17,827 nucleotides of DNA from JBGTBQ01 sp041749275 (GTDB lineage: Bacteria > Acidobacteriota > Blastocatellia > Pyrinomonadales > Pyrinomonadaceae). Below are positions 17,452 through 17,827 of this stretch, in pieces. Each line of letters starts with the position of its first letter. Position 1 is the stretch's first letter. The stretch is from assembly GCA_041749275.1 (NCBI GenBank), contig JBGTBQ010000448.1, positions 1-17,827 of the forward strand, in the 5' to 3' direction. Position numbers and translations under genes: made by a program. The notes below the pieces were generated by a model that made no database searches, was not told the origin of the DNA, and saw nothing but the letters and a program-made list of their open reading frames with translations.

Positions 17452-17482
17452 ATTGTAAGAAAGTCTTACGCGCGAAAGTCAA
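17452..17482 (-). promoter_or_regulatory. Candidate metal-responsive promoter/operator of the Ni/Co transporter gene
   Basis: On the minus strand, TTGACT (17477-17482) and TACAAT (17452-17457) are separated by 19 bp, a spacing typical of MerR-family activated promoters. A perfect dyad, GTAAGA-N3-TCTTAC (17455-17469), overlaps the -10 and the adjoining spacer. The dyad is off-centre, so a repressor covering the -10 is an equally good reading. The leader would be about 28 nt. No regulator gene is in the window. Confidence 0.45.
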
Positions 17483-17682
17483 CGTGGTGCGGACAAGCAC
17501 GGTTAGGAGAATAGTTGAGTTTGATTGTCTACGCATCCGTGGGTCATGCTAGTGCCGGCCTCAATCCGTGTCAACACACCGCTTCCCACGCGCCAAGAGC
17601 CTTTCTCAAACGCCGCCGTCAAAGGTCTGTGTTTCGACTTCTCAGCCAAGTTGAAAAGGAAGGCGGGCTGATCCGGCGTTTG

Positions 17683-17827
17683 TTATCCGAGGCTCCCAGC
17701 CGCGCCGGTCGGCTCGAAGACTTGCGTGGGGATGCGTTGTTGTAAGCGGACGAGGGGCCAGATGTCCGTCTTGATCGCTTCGGCATAGTGCAGGAGCGGC
17801 TCGCCTTGCGGGGCGGGGAGTCCCAAA
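17683..17827 (-). CDS. C-terminal end of a probable DUF2071 (YqjF-like) protein, 5' part beyond window
   Basis: Only the last 47 codons and the TAA stop are visible. The segment GLPAPQGEPLLHYAEAIKTD followed by IWPLVRL resembles the usual ending of DUF2071 proteins (hydrophobic-LP, EPLLHF/Y, then a V/I-WP motif). About 20 residues follow the last recognisable motif. The family has no assigned reaction. The gene runs in the same direction as the Ni/Co transporter, with about 265 bp between its stop and the transporter's start. That gap includes the transporter's own promoter, so they are probably separate transcripts. Confidence 0.7.
   Translation of the reverse strand, partial: LGLPAPQGEPLLHYAEAIKTDIWPLVRLQQRIPTQVFEPTGAAGSLG

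Noticed and set aside
17515..17745. 76-codon plus-strand open frame with TTG start after AGGAG
   Set aside because: The ribosome site looks good, but the product resembles nothing and its 3' part is antisense to the probable DUF2071 gene. A small gene is not fully excluded.

Overview
The window is GC-rich and almost entirely protein coding. Every complete gene product carries an export signal or is a membrane protein. A very large multiheme c-type cytochrome with LVIVD repeats, a carboxypeptidase-regulatory-domain outer-membrane barrel, a TolB-like/Calx-beta/DUF4214 surface protein and paired DUF4331 proteins together suggest a Gram-negative member of the Acidobacteriota, perhaps class Blastocatellia. 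This is inferred from gene content only; there is no rRNA or other taxonomic marker here.

Layout. (1) 1-6718, minus strand: a two-gene unit encoding an outer-membrane beta-barrel (4448-6718), then a decaheme cytochrome fused to a probable seven-bladed LVIVD propeller (4397 running off the left edge). (2) 6719-7097: divergent control region. (3) 7098-9281, plus strand: a secreted protein with two HbpS/GlcG-type domains. (4) 9282-9674: convergent spacer packed with a strong hairpin and two foldback (MITE-like) elements. (5) 9675-12133, minus strand: two tandem DUF4331 paralogues. (6) 12134-12784: non-coding, with a candidate promoter. (7) 12785-14881, plus strand: TolB-like propeller + Calx-beta + DUF4214. 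(8) 14882-15014: heptamer repeats arranged as an inverted repeat. (9) 15015-17417, minus strand: nickel/cobalt transporter that appears to fuse an RcnA/NicO-like half to a second half with an HX4DH motif. (10) 17683 to the right edge, minus strand: C-terminal end of a probable DUF2071 protein.

How it may work together (inference). The barrel and decaheme cytochrome are spaced like one transcript and resemble in logic a porin-cytochrome conduit that carries electrons across the outer membrane. The cytochrome's C-terminal propeller would be an extra docking or catalytic module. The divergent HbpS/GlcG-type protein could handle haem or a related ligand outside the cytoplasm. The DUF4331 pair, the TolB-like protein and the Ni/Co transporter are envelope or secreted functions with no proven link to the electron-transfer unit.

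The most interesting items are the decaheme-propeller fusion with its adjacent barrel, the fused Ni/Co transporter with a possible 19-bp-spacer promoter and overlapping dyad, and the foldback elements ending exactly at the stop codon of a DUF4331 gene.
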